Counted from the first letter of the stretch, positions 49,686-59,489 are shown. The stretch is 64,000 nucleotides of DNA from Bacteroidales bacterium (GCA_017428725.1 JAFRQH010000030.1:1-64000); one strand, 5' to 3'. The notes: generated by a model not told the origin, from the letters alone. Numbers and translations are program-made.

Positions 49686-50564
49686 ATGCTGAACCTTCTC
49701 TACGTGCACTGGCACGTCAATCCCATACTCTTCCACATCGGGTCGCTGGAGATCCGCTGGTACGGCCTGCTGTTCGTCTCCGGCTTCGTGATCGGCTGGT
49801 ACCTCTTCAAGTGGTTCTTCACCCGCGAGAAGGTGGACACCAAACTGATGGACCCGCTGCTCTACACCCTGCTGATCGCCACGATCGTGGGCGCCCGGCT
49901 CGGTCACTGCATCTTCTACCAGCCCGATTACTACTTCGGCTCCTGGGCCGGATTCTGGGAAATCTTCATGCCCTGGAAGGGTGGGCTCGCCAGCCACGGC
50001 GGCGCCATCGCCCTGCTCCTTGCAATGTGGTGGTTCGCCGTGCATTACGGCCGCAAGAACGACTTTGATTTCCTCTGGATCATGGACCGGCTGTGCATCA
50101 CCGTCGCCTTCGCCGGCTGCATGATCCGCCTGGGCAACCTCTTCAACTCCGAGATCTACGGCGACGTGACCACGCTCCCCTGGGGATTCATCTTCGACCT
50201 GCGCGGCGAGACCGAGCCCAAGCACCCGACCCAGTTATACGAAGCCCTTTCCTACCTACTGCTCGGTTTGGCTCTGGTCTGGGTCTACAAATACAAATTG
50301 GACAAGGTCCACCGCGGCTTCTTCTTCGGCCTCTTCCTGCTGGGCTGCTTCGGCAGCCGCTTCCTGATCGAGTTCATCAAGGAGCCGCAGGTGGAGTTCG
50401 AACAGACGATGGCCCTGGACATGGGCCAGATCCTCTCCATCCCCTTCATCCTCGCCGGCATCGGCCTGCTGGTCTACGCCGCAAAAGCCAAAAAACCGGC
50501 CGCGGTGGTGCACCCGCAGCCGGTCAGGAAGGAGCCGACGCACTTCGCGCGTCCGCTCAATTAA
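49686..50564 (+). CDS. lgt: Prolipoprotein diacylglyceryl transferase
   Basis: A 292-residue integral membrane enzyme that transfers diacylglycerol to the lipobox cysteine. It starts MLNLLYVHWHVNPILFHIGS. Diagnostic sequences are LEIRWYGLLFVSGF, GARLGHCIFYQPDYYF, the glycine-rich GGLASHGGAI and MIRLGNLFNSEIYG, and the catalytic-face HPTQLYEALSY. Its many likely clients in this window are the adaptor, SusD, GldH and AKR lipoproteins. The last 4 bases overlap the convergent lipoprotein gene. Confidence 0.95.
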   Translation: MLNLLYVHWHVNPILFHIGSLEIRWYGLLFVSGFVIGWYLFKWFFTREKVDTKLMDPLLYTLLIATIVGARLGHCIFYQPDYYFGSWAGFWEIFMPWKGGLASHGGAIALLLAMWWFAVHYGRKNDFDFLWIMDRLCITVAFAGCMIRLGNLFNSEIYGDVTTLPWGFIFDLRGETEPKHPTQLYEALSYLLLGLALVWVYKYKLDKVHRGFFFGLFLLGCFGSRFLIEFIKEPQVEFEQTMALDMGQILSIPFILAGIGLLVYAAKAKKPAAVVHPQPVRKEPTHFARPLN

Positions 50565-51907
50565 TCGTATTCGATATCCTCGTCCGCGTCCAGCAAGCTG
50601 ATGTCGCGGAACTCCGTCCCCGAAGGGAAGAGGTCCGCGCCGGACAGCGTAATCTCATAGGAGAGACCGACTTCGCGGGCGCTGAAGCGCCCTTTGCGCT
50701 CCCGCTCATCCACCTTGAAGTCCGCTCCGTCCTGGCGGGCGAGGCGGCTGAGTACGAAGCGGAAACGGTCCAGCCCGTCAGTGCGTTCGAGCTCGTAGAA
50801 CGAGCCGCTGCCGAACTCCTCCAGCGAGCTGTCGGCGCCGTAGCGGTTGAGGTAGAACTGCCAGTCCGGCGTGAGGTCCACCTCGATCGTGGCATCGCCG
50901 TCCTGGGCGACATATAAGCCGTAGTCCAGGAACTGGGGCAGTTCCGTGCGCTCGCCGCGGGCGTCCAGCGCGTAGATGGTCTGGTACTCATAGTAAGTCT
51001 CGCCGTCCACCTCGTACGGACCGCCGCCTCCCTGCTCGAATCCCACCACGTCCTTGAAGGACGGCAGCGGAGCGCTGAGCACCGGCTCGCCGTGCTGCAT
51101 CGCGTAGAAGACCGAGCATTTCTTGACCTCGCCGTTCTCCATCACCACGCAGGCAACCGGATTGTAATCCTGGCCGATCGTGCCGAGGAAGACCCCTTTG
51201 CACAGGCCGTTGATGCCGGAGAATTCGTTGTCGCCGTCGTTGATCCGGAAGCTGTCCCCGTCGTACCCGAGGGCGGCCAGCGGTCCCTGGCTGAGGGTCA
51301 GCACCGGGCGGCCCGCCTCCAGGCGGAGCCGGATTCCGAGGTCGCGGTCCTCGAAGTCCGTACCGTAATCGAAGTAGGTATAGCCCTCCATCGGGGCCGG
51401 AATGGGCAGCGAGATGTCGCGCACGCCCCCACCGACCGTCACCTGCAGGGCGCCGCTCTTCTTGTCGGTCTGCGGGACGTAGGTCAGCGTGCGGCCCGAT
51501 GCATCCGTACAGATGATCCGGGTGTTGGGATCATAGAAATTGTTGTGGACCAGCACCGGCTTGCCCGCCCCGCTGTAGAAGACGCGGCGGCTCTCATCCG
51601 AGACGAAGGAGCCGTCCTCCTCGACCGTCAGGACCGTCTGCGCGTCCCGCGGGACGACCAGATAGATCTCGCGGCCCATCGCGGCGTCCACCTGCACCGC
51701 CTCCACGATCTCGGGGAAGTTGCGGGTGAGCCGGACATAAGACGGGGCCGCCTTGAACGTGGAGAACGAATCATAGTAGCCCAGGAAGGCAACGGCCATC
51801 CGCTCGCCTTCCTGCCACTCGATCCGATCTGCGGCTTTGCGTCCGGTACAGGCAAAAAGGGCCGGCAGCAGCAATGCCGCCAGCCCGATTCGGAGGATTC
51901 TTTCCAC
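50561..51907 (-). CDS. Uncharacterised lipoprotein
   Basis: A 448-residue protein that I do not recognise. It has a lipoprotein signal (ILRIGLAALLLPALFAC, lipobox Cys at about residue 20) and a long acidic, beta-rich body with few cysteines and no membrane segments. It has no catalytic motif that I can name; a Gly-rich loop (VGFEQGGGGPYEVDG) and a C-terminal run of acidic residues (LDADEDIEYD) stand out. It is preceded by pgk (11 bases from the pgk stop) and is convergent with lgt (4-base overlap). It is probably surface or periplasmic, of unknown function. Confidence 0.75.
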   Translation of the reverse strand: MERILRIGLAALLLPALFACTGRKAADRIEWQEGERMAVAFLGYYDSFSTFKAAPSYVRLTRNFPEIVEAVQVDAAMGREIYLVVPRDAQTVLTVEEDGSFVSDESRRVFYSGAGKPVLVHNNFYDPNTRIICTDASGRTLTYVPQTDKKSGALQVTVGGGVRDISLPIPAPMEGYTYFDYGTDFEDRDLGIRLRLEAGRPVLTLSQGPLAALGYDGDSFRINDGDNEFSGINGLCKGVFLGTIGQDYNPVACVVMENGEVKKCSVFYAMQHGEPVLSAPLPSFKDVVGFEQGGGGPYEVDGETYYEYQTIYALDARGERTELPQFLDYGLYVAQDGDATIEVDLTPDWQFYLNRYGADSSLEEFGSGSFYELERTDGLDRFRFVLSRLARQDGADFKVDERERKGRFSAREVGLSYEITLSGADLFPSGTEFRDISLLDADEDIEYD

Positions 51908-51918
51908 GGTCGGGAGGT

Positions 51919-53172
51919 TTAGCCGCGGATCGCGGCGATACCCGGGAGATCTTTGCCCTCGAGGGCCTCAAGCATGGCGCCGCCGCCGGTGGACACGTAG
52001 CTCACCTTGTCGGCGTAGCCCATCTGGGTCACGGCTGCGACGGAGTCGCCGCCGCCCACGAGCGTGTAGGCACCCTTGGCCGTGGCCTCGGCGAGGTCCT
52101 CGGCGATCTGGAGCGTACCCTTGGCGAAGGTCGGCATCTCGAAGACACCCACGGGGCCGTTCCAGAGGATGGTCTTGGAGCCCAGGATGACTTCCTTCCA
52201 GGTCGCAAGCGACTCGGCGCCGGCATCCATGCCCTCCCAGCCGTCGGGAATGGCGTTGGACGGGACGACCTGCGTGTTGGCCTCGTTGCTGAAGTCGTCA
52301 GCCACGACGGTCTGGGTGGAGAGATAGATCTTGACGCCCTTCTCCTTGGCCTTGGCGAGGATCTCGAGCGCCTGCGGCATGAGGTCGTCCTCGTGCAGGG
52401 AGTTGCCGATCTGTCCGCCCTTGGCCTTGATGAAGGTATAGCCCATACCGCCGCCGATGATGAGGTTGTCCACCTTCTCGAGCATATTCTCGAGCACGGC
52501 GAGCTTCGAGGAGACCTTGGATCCGCCGATGATGGCGGTGAAGGGACGCTGGGCGTTCTTGAGGACGTTGTCGATAGCCTTGATCTCACCCTCCATCAGA
52601 TAGCCGAACATCTTGTCGTTGGGGAAGTAGTCGGCGATGAGGGCGGTGGAGCCGTGGGCGCGGTGGGCCGTGCCGAAGGCGTCGTTGATGTAGCAGTCGG
52701 CATAGGAGGCGAGGGTCTTGACGAAGCCCTTCTGGCTCTCCTTGACGGCCTTCTTGGCGGCCTTCTTCTCCTCGTCGGTGGCATCCTCGGCGAGCCCACG
52801 GGGCTTGCCTTCCTCCTCGGCGTAGAAGCGGAGGTTCTCGAGCAGCAGGGCCTCGCCCGGCTTCAGGGCTGCGACCTCGGCCTGGGCCTTCTGGCAGTCC
52901 GGAGCAAACTTCACCGGGGCACCGAGGCACTCGGCCACGTGATCCACGATGTGACGCAGGGAGAACTTGTCCGTCACTCCCTTCGGGCGCCCAAGGTGGG
53001 ACATGATGATGAGGGAACCGCCCTTCTCAAGGACTTTCTTGAGGGTGGGCATCGCCCGGCGGATACGGGTGTCGTCCGTGATCTCGAACTTCTCGTTGAG
53101 GGGGACGTTGAAGTCTACGCGCACGATCGCCTTCTTGCCGGCGAAATCGTAGGTGTCAATGTGTTGCTGCAT
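51919..53172 (-). CDS. pgk: Phosphoglycerate kinase
   Basis: A 417-residue glycolytic enzyme that makes ATP from 1,3-bisphosphoglycerate. The N-terminal substrate domain has [14 protein letters not shown] and [12 protein letters not shown]. The nucleotide domain contains [20 protein letters not shown] and the C-terminal [14 protein letters not shown] followed by [25 protein letters not shown] box lies 34 bases upstream. Confidence 0.97.
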   Translation of the reverse strand: MQQHIDTYDFAGKKAIVRVDFNVPLNEKFEITDDTRIRRAMPTLKKVLEKGGSLIIMSHLGRPKGVTDKFSLRHIVDHVAECLGAPVKFAPDCQKAQAEVAALKPGEALLLENLRFYAEEEGKPRGLAEDATDEEKKAAKKAVKESQKGFVKTLASYADCYINDAFGTAHRAHGSTALIADYFPNDKMFGYLMEGEIKAIDNVLKNAQRPFTAIIGGSKVSSKLAVLENMLEKVDNLIIGGGMGYTFIKAKGGQIGNSLHEDDLMPQALEILAKAKEKGVKIYLSTQTVVADDFSNEANTQVVPSNAIPDGWEGMDAGAESLATWKEVILGSKTILWNGPVGVFEMPTFAKGTLQIAEDLAEATAKGAYTLVGGGDSVAAVTQMGYADKVSYVSTGGGAMLEALEGKDLPGIAAIRG

Positions 53173-53206
53173 AAGATATTAGTAAGTTAAAACGATTTCC
53201 GAACCA

Positions 53207-53214
53207 CAAATTTA
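53207..53214 (-). promoter_or_regulatory. Probable -7 element (TAAATTTG) for pgk
   Basis: On the minus strand TAAATTTG fits TAnnTTTG, 34 bases upstream of the pgk start. No clear -33 element is visible. Confidence 0.5.
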
Positions 53215-53251
53215 GCAATAATTTCCATAACTTCCACCCCTGCGGGCCGCA

Positions 53252-54154
53252 CTAGCGCGTCATCCGCACCACGATGGAAAGCGGAAGGGCCTTGCCGAAG
53301 CGGTCGCCCAGGGCCAGCTCGCCACTCTCAAGGGTACCGACGCGCATCGCCTGGCGCACCACAGTCTCACCCAGCAGCGCGGAAAAGCCGTTGGAGTAGA
53401 GGTTCAGGACCATAAACGCATCCTGCGGGGAAAGGATCTGCCCCACCGTGCGGAGCATCTCGAAGAGGCACTCGTCGAGCTTCCACTTCTCGCCGTCCGG
53501 ACCGTGGCCGTAGGCGGGCGGATCGAGGATGATGCCGTCGTAGCGGTTGCCGCGCTTCGCCTCGCGCCGGGCGAACTTCATCGCGTCCTCCACCACCCAG
53601 CGGATGCCCTCCAGGCCGCTGTGCTCCATATTGCCGCGGGCCCAGGTGACCACCTGCCGGACGGAGTCCAGGTGTGTCACATCGGCCCCGGCGACCTTGG
53701 CGGCGAGCGACGCCCCGCCCGTGTATGCGAAGAGGTTGAGCACGCGCGGAGCGCGGCCGAGCCGCTCCTTGAGGGCTCCGGTCTGCCGGTAGATATAATC
53801 CCAGTTAGGAGCCTGCTCCGGGAACACGCCCACGTGCTTGAAAGACGTGAGCCCCAGGCGCAATTCCATCCTCAACCCGACAGTATTTCCATAACCGATC
53901 CACCACTGGTCGTCCATCTTGCGGAGGCGGTTCCACGTGCCGCTGTCCTCCTTGCCGGCCTTGCCGAATCCAGCGCCAGGCGTAAAACTCGTGTGCGCCA
54001 TCCGGCGCCACTCGGCATCGGACAAAGACTTGTCCCAGAGCGCCTTGGGCTCGGGCCTGGAGAGCACGTAGGAGCCGAAGCGCTCGAGCTTCGCGCCCGC
54101 GCCGCTGTCGATCAGCTCGTAGTCTTTCCAGCTGGATGAGGGGAACTCTGCCAT
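53252..54154 (-). CDS. Class I SAM-dependent methyltransferase (RlmI/RlmK-like)
   Basis: A 300-residue methyltransferase. The SAM-binding region is VLNLFAYTGGASLAAKVAGA followed by the acidic-loop VTHLDSVRQVVTWAR. The catalytic motif is DGIILDPPAYGHGPDGEKW (DPPAYG type), as in 23S rRNA methyltransferases of the RlmI/RlmK group. It lacks the N-terminal PUA domain of RlmI, so the exact target (rRNA base) is uncertain. It lies 11 bases after the DUF2723 gene, so it is probably co-transcribed. Confidence 0.83.
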   Translation of the reverse strand: MAEFPSSSWKDYELIDSGAGAKLERFGSYVLSRPEPKALWDKSLSDAEWRRMAHTSFTPGAGFGKAGKEDSGTWNRLRKMDDQWWIGYGNTVGLRMELRLGLTSFKHVGVFPEQAPNWDYIYRQTGALKERLGRAPRVLNLFAYTGGASLAAKVAGADVTHLDSVRQVVTWARGNMEHSGLEGIRWVVEDAMKFARREAKRGNRYDGIILDPPAYGHGPDGEKWKLDECLFEMLRTVGQILSPQDAFMVLNLYSNGFSALLGETVVRQAMRVGTLESGELALGDRFGKALPLSIVVRMTR

Positions 54155-54165
54155 CGCGGAACGGT

Positions 54166-57100
54166 TTAGGAAGCTTCGGCGGTTTCGCCGGCCAGGTCGA
54201 CCAGGGCCGACAGGCCGTCGGTGAGTTTCTTGCCGAGTTCGCCGTCGCCGTTCTCCTTCATCACGTCGGCGAGGAAGTAGATGTACTGGCCCACGAGCTC
54301 GAACTCATCTTTGGCCCAGTCGTAGAACTCGATGTAGAACTTGGCGCTGGACAGCAGCTCCAGGCCCATCTGCGTCCCCAGCTGGCGGGCCTTTTCGGGC
54401 TGGCCGAGCTTGTAGTAGTCCTCGATGAGCGAAACGACCATATAGTCGTTGCCGGAGAAGCCCACGGGGACCGTCTCCAGCGGATAGTGCTGCATCACCT
54501 CGCAGCATTTGTCCACCATCGCCAGGGCGCGGTCTTTCTCGCCGGCTTTCATGAAGGCGTCCGCGCAAGTGACGAACAGGCTGCGGATGGACATCACGCC
54601 CAGGTGGGTGTACATATTCTGGTAATCAATGAAATAGTCGTCACGCGCCAGCTCGTCCCACGAGTAGACCTGCGTCATCCGGTGGTATAGTTCGTCCGTG
54701 TCCACGAACCCGGCCTGGGTGGTGGTGGTCTTGTTCTTGACCGGGACGAACTTGAAGGAATAGCCGCAGAACTCAAGGTACTCCTTGACGCCGACGTTGA
54801 GGTCGCCGGCCATGTTGAGGAAATGCAGCGGGCGGTCCCACTGGTAGCCTGCCAGCAGGTCGAGCAGGAACAGCTCCGGCTTGCTGATGTAGTCCTTGTC
54901 CTTGGAGATGGTCAGCACGATGGAGTCGGGGATCTGCGCCTCGTACTTGGCATCCATGATGCCGTACTTGATGACGTTCTCCTTGTTGACCGGCATCACG
55001 ATCTTGCGCGAGGGGATGTAGTCCACCTTGCGGCCGCTGGTCATCGGGGCCTTGATCTGAGGATGCTTGAAGACGGCCATCACGTCCTGGATGGACATCT
55101 CGCGCTCCTGCGTGTCGTAGATCGGGATCCACTCGTTGGTCCCGTAGAGGTACTGCTCCTGGCCGACCGTGATCGGGAGCGGGGCGGACTTGTTGGAGGC
55201 CCACTTCATCTGGTCGATGTACCAGTCGGTGCCGAGCAGCGAGGTGTTGCAGATGCGCACGTCCGTGCGGACGTCCTCCACCTCCTGGGCATACCAGAGC
55301 GGGAAGGTATCGTTGTCGCCGTGGGTGACGAGGATGCCGTCGGGGCCCACGGATTCGAGGTAGTTGCGCGCCATCTCCACGGCCGTGCGGCGGTTGGAGC
55401 GGTCGTGGTCGTCCCAGTTCTGGGCGGCCATCTGCACGGGCACGGCCAGGCACACGGCCGTAAGCGCACCGGCGGTCAGCAGGCTGCCACGGCCCTTGCG
55501 GGCGCCGTCGATCCAGCTGAACAGCGCCGCCACGGCCAGGCCCGCCCAGGCACTGAAGAAATAGAAGGATCCCGCGTACGCATAGTCGCGCTCACGCACC
55601 TGGAAGGGCGGTTGGTTGAGGTAGAGCACGATGGCGATGCCCGTCATGAAGAACATCAGGAAGGTCAGCCAGCAGCCGCGCTTGTCGCGGTCGAACTGGA
55701 AGAACAGGCCCAGCAGGCCCAGCAGCAGCGGCAGGAAGAAATAGTGGTTCTTGCCTTTGTCGTCCGCCAGGATGCCGGGGGCGTCGCTCTGGTCCCCCAG
55801 GCGGATGTCGTCGATGAACTTCACGCCGCTCTCCCAGTTGCCGTGGAAGATATTGCCGGGGCTGGGGGCGTGGATCTGGTTCTGGCGCCCGGCGAAGTTC
55901 CACATGAAGTAGCGCCAGTACATCCAGTTGAGCTGGTAGTCGAAGAAGTAGGTCAGGTTGGCGCCGAACATGGGCTTGCGGACGGAACTGCCCGCCACGC
56001 GGTGGCCCTTGCCGTCGGTGTAGGTCTCGTAGAACTGCTCGTAGCTGCCGTCGGGGCTGGTACTCCACATCCGCGGGAAGAGCATCTTGCCGGCAGCGGT
56101 GTAGCGGGCGTCGATCGGGCCGTCCACTTTCTTGTATTTCCCGTCCAGGGGCGCCCAGTAGGTCGAAGTCTTGAGATCATAGGGGGCCCCGTAGTACTGT
56201 CCGTAGACAAGCGGCGTGGAGCCGTACTGCTCACGGGAGAGGTAGCGCACGAGGGTGAAGGCGTTGTCGGGCTGGTACTCGTTGGTCGGGGTCTTGGCGC
56301 AGGAGCGGATGATGTCGATGCTGAACACCGAGAAGCCGATCACGATCGTGGTGACGCACAGCAGGGCCGTGTTCAGGAAGACCTTCTGCTGCTTGAGGGT
56401 GCGGAAGAGCCCCCAGAAGCAGAGCGCCAGCAGGGCGGCCAGGAAGAAGGCGGCACCGCTGTTGTACGGCAGGCCGAGCACATTGACGAAGAAGAGGTCG
56501 AAGTAGGCTGCCAGCTTGGGCAGGTAGGGCACGACGATGAATACCAGCAGCGCCAGGATCAGCACGCCGATGAGCAGGATCTTGACCAGCTCCCAGAAGG
56601 TGAAGGGACGGTCCTCCCGGCGGCGGTAGTAATACATGAAGACGAGCGCCGGGATGGCGAGCAGGTTGAGCAGGTGCACACCGATGCTCAGGCCCATCAG
56701 GAAAGCGATCAGCACGACCCAGCGCAGGGCGTGGGGCTCATCCGCCCGGTCGTACCAGCGGGTCATCACCCAGAAAACGGAGGCGGTGAACAGCGAGGAC
56801 ATCGCGTAGACCTCCCCCTCGACGGCGGAGAACCAGAAGGTGTCGGAGAAGGTATATACCAGCGCCCCCACCAGGCCGGAGCCGAAGATGGCGAGGGCCT
56901 GTGCCGTGCTGTATGTGCCGTCCGCGGCAGGCTTCACCAGCCGCTTCGCCAGCCAGACGATGGTCAGGTACAGGAAGAAAATCGTGAGCCCGGAACACAG
57001 GGCGCTCATCGCATTGACCAGGATGGCGGCGTGCATGTTGTCGCCGAACAGGGTGAAGATGCGGGCGAAGAGCTGGAACACCGGGTTTCCCGGCGGATGC

Positions 57101-57252
57101 CCCACCTCGAGTTTGTAGGAAGATGCGATGAACTCGCCGCAGTCCCAGAAGGAGGCGGAGGGCTCGATGGTCAGCAGATAGGTGACGGTCGAGACCACGA
57201 AGGCGAGCGCCGCACAAATCCGGTTCCACAGGGTGAATTTCTTCTCGTTCAT
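54166..57252 (-). CDS. DUF2723 multi-pass membrane protein
   Basis: A 1028-residue protein with about a dozen helices in the first 600 residues and a soluble C-terminal region. The family hallmark is SFWDCGEFIASSYKLEVGHP near residue 35, with a conserved Asp-Cys-Gly-Glu and a later HPPGNP. This resembles the acidic loop of protein O-mannosyltransferase-type GT-C enzymes, so a lipid-linked glycosyltransferase role is plausible. The start MNEKKFTLWNRI (57252) is chosen because the upstream in-frame TTG lies within the promoter. Large DUF2723 proteins are typical of Bacteroidota and still poorly characterised. Confidence 0.88.
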   Translation of the reverse strand: MNEKKFTLWNRICAALAFVVSTVTYLLTIEPSASFWDCGEFIASSYKLEVGHPPGNPVFQLFARIFTLFGDNMHAAILVNAMSALCSGLTIFFLYLTIVWLAKRLVKPAADGTYSTAQALAIFGSGLVGALVYTFSDTFWFSAVEGEVYAMSSLFTASVFWVMTRWYDRADEPHALRWVVLIAFLMGLSIGVHLLNLLAIPALVFMYYYRRREDRPFTFWELVKILLIGVLILALLVFIVVPYLPKLAAYFDLFFVNVLGLPYNSGAAFFLAALLALCFWGLFRTLKQQKVFLNTALLCVTTIVIGFSVFSIDIIRSCAKTPTNEYQPDNAFTLVRYLSREQYGSTPLVYGQYYGAPYDLKTSTYWAPLDGKYKKVDGPIDARYTAAGKMLFPRMWSTSPDGSYEQFYETYTDGKGHRVAGSSVRKPMFGANLTYFFDYQLNWMYWRYFMWNFAGRQNQIHAPSPGNIFHGNWESGVKFIDDIRLGDQSDAPGILADDKGKNHYFFLPLLLGLLGLFFQFDRDKRGCWLTFLMFFMTGIAIVLYLNQPPFQVRERDYAYAGSFYFFSAWAGLAVAALFSWIDGARKGRGSLLTAGALTAVCLAVPVQMAAQNWDDHDRSNRRTAVEMARNYLESVGPDGILVTHGDNDTFPLWYAQEVEDVRTDVRICNTSLLGTDWYIDQMKWASNKSAPLPITVGQEQYLYGTNEWIPIYDTQEREMSIQDVMAVFKHPQIKAPMTSGRKVDYIPSRKIVMPVNKENVIKYGIMDAKYEAQIPDSIVLTISKDKDYISKPELFLLDLLAGYQWDRPLHFLNMAGDLNVGVKEYLEFCGYSFKFVPVKNKTTTTQAGFVDTDELYHRMTQVYSWDELARDDYFIDYQNMYTHLGVMSIRSLFVTCADAFMKAGEKDRALAMVDKCCEVMQHYPLETVPVGFSGNDYMVVSLIEDYYKLGQPEKARQLGTQMGLELLSSAKFYIEFYDWAKDEFELVGQYIYFLADVMKENGDGELGKKLTDGLSALVDLAGETAEAS

Positions 57253-57258
57253 AACCTG

Positions 57259-57266
57259 CAAAGGTA
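57259..57266 (-). promoter_or_regulatory. -7 element (TACCTTTG) for the DUF2723 gene
   Basis: On the minus strand TACCTTTG ends 6 bases before the ATG at 57252, predicting a near-leaderless message. Confidence 0.6.
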
Positions 57267-57280
57267 CAATTAAAAATCCT

Positions 57281-57288
57281 TATCTTTG
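57281..57288 (+). promoter_or_regulatory. -7 element (TATCTTTG) for the SUI1-like gene
   Basis: TATCTTTG lies 17 bases before the ATG at 57306 and only 14 bases from the opposing -7 box of the DUF2723 gene. The two promoters must overlap. Confidence 0.6.
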
Positions 57289-57305
57289 CAAAAATTATCC
57301 CAGCG

Positions 57306-57653
57306 ATGGCACAACAGGATTGGAAAAGCCGCCTGGGGGTCGTCTACTCCACGAACCCCGACTTCCAGTATGAGACGGTGCAGGACGCGCCGCAGGCCGA
57401 GACCCTGCCGCCCGGACGGCAGCGCCTGGTCGTGCGCATCGACCGGCGCCAGCGCGCCGGCAAGCAGGTCACGCTGGTCGAGGGCTTCGTCGGCAGCCAG
57501 GCCGACCTCGCCGCCCTCGCCAAGACCCTCAAGACCAAGTGCGGGGTGGGCGGCACGGCCAAGGACGGAGAGATCACCATCCAGGGCGACCTGCGCGACA
57601 AGGTGGTCTCGCTGCTGACCGGGATGGGCTACAATGCCAAACGGGGCAACTAG
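57306..57653 (+). CDS. SUI1/eIF1-like translation factor (YciH family)
   Basis: A 115-residue protein. The SUI1 fold spans about residues 40-112 (RLVVRIDRRQRAGKQVTLVE, LKTKCGVGGTAKDGEITIQG, QGDLRDKVVSLLTGMGYNAK), with the KCGVGGT loop diagnostic. Bacterial YciH-type factors act in start-codon selection under some conditions. It lies 3 bases before the DUF4271 gene and leads the operon on the plus strand. Confidence 0.9.
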   Translation: MAQQDWKSRLGVVYSTNPDFQYETVQDAPQAETLPPGRQRLVVRIDRRQRAGKQVTLVEGFVGSQADLAALAKTLKTKCGVGGTAKDGEITIQGDLRDKVVSLLTGMGYNAKRGN

Positions 57654-57656
57654 GCG

Positions 57657-58364
57657 ATGGAGGAGGTCTTCAAAAGCGGCTCGCTGGTGATGTCCTCCAG
57701 CCCGGTGACGGACCTCGCGCAGGCCGTCCGCTGGGGCGAGCTTCCCACCAACCGGACCCTCGCCGTCGCCGCCGTCCTCCTGCTGGTCCTCGCCCTGCCG
57801 GACCTGCTGCGGCTCGCCCCGGGCCTGCTCTACAGCTTCGACCGCACCCGCGGATCCGCCGAACTGGAGCACAGCCTCGGAGCTGCCCGGACGCGCAACC
57901 TCGTCGCCCTGACCTTCATCCTCCCCTTCTGCCTGATGCTGGACCGATACGCCCTGCTCCGGCCCCGGTTCTGGTCCCTGATCCCCCCGCAGTGGAGCGC
58001 TCCCGCCGCCCTCGGCCTGATGGTCGCCTTCCTGCTGGTCCGCGCCCTGTGCTACGCCCTGTTCCGGCCCCGGCGGCTCGGCTCCGAGGAATCCGCCACG
58101 CTCCGGCACCTGCCCTACAACTACTTCATCCTGACCGCCGTGCTGACCCTGCTCACCGCCGGCGTCTGCGCCGTCGCGCACGTCCCGGACGACGTTGTCC
58201 GGACGATCCTCTACTGGGAAACCGGGCTCCTTTGGGGCTTCACCCTGGTCCGTTCCGCGCAATTTTTGGACGGTAAAGGTTTCGGATTCACAACATTTTT
58301 GTATCTTTGCGGGCTCGAAATTGTACCAGCTGCCCTGTTGGTAGCAGTTGTTTTGTTATTTTGA
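57657..58364 (+). CDS. DUF4271 membrane protein
   Basis: A 235-residue membrane protein with about six helices (LAVAAVLLLVLALPDLLRLA, AALGLMVAFLLVRALCYALF, IVPAALLVAVVLLF at the end). Its size, helix pattern and position before hemD fit the DUF4271 family of Bacteroidota; function is unknown. A second promoter for the following genes lies inside its 3' end. Confidence 0.8.
   Translation: MEEVFKSGSLVMSSSPVTDLAQAVRWGELPTNRTLAVAAVLLLVLALPDLLRLAPGLLYSFDRTRGSAELEHSLGAARTRNLVALTFILPFCLMLDRYALLRPRFWSLIPPQWSAPAALGLMVAFLLVRALCYALFRPRRLGSEESATLRHLPYNYFILTAVLTLLTAGVCAVAHVPDDVVRTILYWETGLLWGFTLVRSAQFLDGKGFGFTTFLYLCGLEIVPAALLVAVVLLF
58302..58309 (+). promoter_or_regulatory. Internal -7 element (TATCTTTG) for hemD-rnpA-yidD
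   Basis: TATCTTTG lies within the last 63 bases of the DUF4271 gene, in a locally AT-rich stretch, 70 bases before the hemD start. It would allow expression of the three downstream genes independently. Confidence 0.5.
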
Positions 58365-58379
58365 ACGTTTTGCCGCAAG

Positions 58380-59114
58380 ATGAAGATCCTGATATCCCAG
58401 CACGTCCCTTCCAATCTCGCACCTTACGAGGTTCTGCAGAAGCATTTCGGCGCCGAGCTCGATTTCCATCCCTTTTTCCTCATCGAGCCCCTCTCCTCCA
58501 AGGAATTCCGCGCCGAGCACATCAACCTCCCCGACTATACCGCCATCGTCTTCTCCTCCCGCCACGCCATCGACGCGTATTTCAAGCTCTGCGAGGAGAT
58601 GCGTTTCAAGGTCCCCGAGACGATGAAATATTTCTGCTCCACGGAAGCCGTGGCGATGTACCTGCAGAAACACATCGTCTACCGCAAGCGCAAGATCTTC
58701 TTCGGGACCGGCACGCCGGCCTCCATCGTTGCGCTCGTCACCGCCAAGCACAAGGGCGAGAAATTCCTCATCACGACCACCGAAGGGTCCGACACCACCC
58801 AGATCACCTCGCTGTTCTCCGCCGCCAAGCTGGACTACACCGTGGGCGTCCTGGTCAAGCCCGTGCCGCAGGACCTCCACACGCTGGACATGGCCTCCTA
58901 TGACCTGGCGGTGCTGTGCAACTCCGCCGACGTGATGTCCCTGAAGGAGAACTTCCCCGGTTTCCGGCAGGGAGACCTCAAGTTCATCTCCTTCGGCAAG
59001 GCCGTGGTGCGCTCCCTGGAGGACGCCGGCTATGAGATTTCCCTCAAGGCTCCGACCCCGGAGGCCACTTCCATCAGCAAGGCTGTCGAACTCTATCTCA
59101 AATCCCTGCAGTAG
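58380..59114 (+). CDS. hemD: Uroporphyrinogen-III synthase family protein
   Basis: A 244-residue protein with a two-lobed HemD-like plan. The motif [15 protein letters not shown] lies in the first lobe (S/T-S-x-x-A/G region), and the second lobe ends with [20 protein letters not shown] (KAPTPEATS). HemD makes the tetrapyrrole ring of heme and related cofactors. No other heme-synthesis gene is in the window, and in many Bacteroidales the pathway is incomplete. The rnpA start codon directly follows its stop. Confidence 0.87.
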   Translation: MKILISQHVPSNLAPYEVLQKHFGAELDFHPFFLIEPLSSKEFRAEHINLPDYTAIVFSSRHAIDAYFKLCEEMRFKVPETMKYFCSTEAVAMYLQKHIVYRKRKIFFGTGTPASIVALVTAKHKGEKFLITTTEGSDTTQITSLFSAAKLDYTVGVLVKPVPQDLHTLDMASYDLAVLCNSADVMSLKENFPGFRQGDLKFISFGKAVVRSLEDAGYEISLKAPTPEATSISKAVELYLKSLQ

Positions 59115-59489
59115 ATGACTTCTCCGCAAGGCCATACCCTCCCCAAGGAGGAGCGGCTGTGCGGGAAGACAACCGTCTCCGCACTCATTTCCGACGGGAA
59201 GTGGGGCGCGACGGCGCATCTCAAATACTGCTGGGCCGCCGGGCGCGGCACGGGCTGCAACCGCCTGCTGGTGTCCGTGCCCAAGAAGTTCTTCAAGCGC
59301 GCCGTCCGGCGCAATCTCCTGAAGCGCCGCCTGCGCGAGGCCTACCGTCTCCGGAAGGAGCGGCTCGCCGCCACGGGCGTGGACCTGATGCTCGCCTACT
59401 CCCACGCGGAAATCGCTGGATTCCAGACTCTTTACGAAGAGGTCGGGGACATCCTGGACCGGATCAACGCCAAGGTGCAGACGCTATGA
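59115..59489 (+). CDS. rnpA: Ribonuclease P protein component
   Basis: A 124-residue basic protein that helps the RNase P RNA mature tRNA 5' ends. The family signature is [17 protein letters not shown] (RNxxKRxxRE). The ATG follows the hemD stop with no gap, and the end overlaps yidD by 4 bases. The rnpA-yidD order is conserved across many phyla. Confidence 0.94.
   Translation: MTSPQGHTLPKEERLCGKTTVSALISDGKWGATAHLKYCWAAGRGTGCNRLLVSVPKKFFKRAVRRNLLKRRLREAYRLRKERLAATGVDLMLAYSHAEIAGFQTLYEEVGDILDRINAKVQTL

Noticed and set aside
54823-57273. Plus-strand 816-codon open frame opposite DUF2723
   Set aside because: Low-complexity His/Gln/Glu/Gly-rich shadow of a membrane-protein gene.
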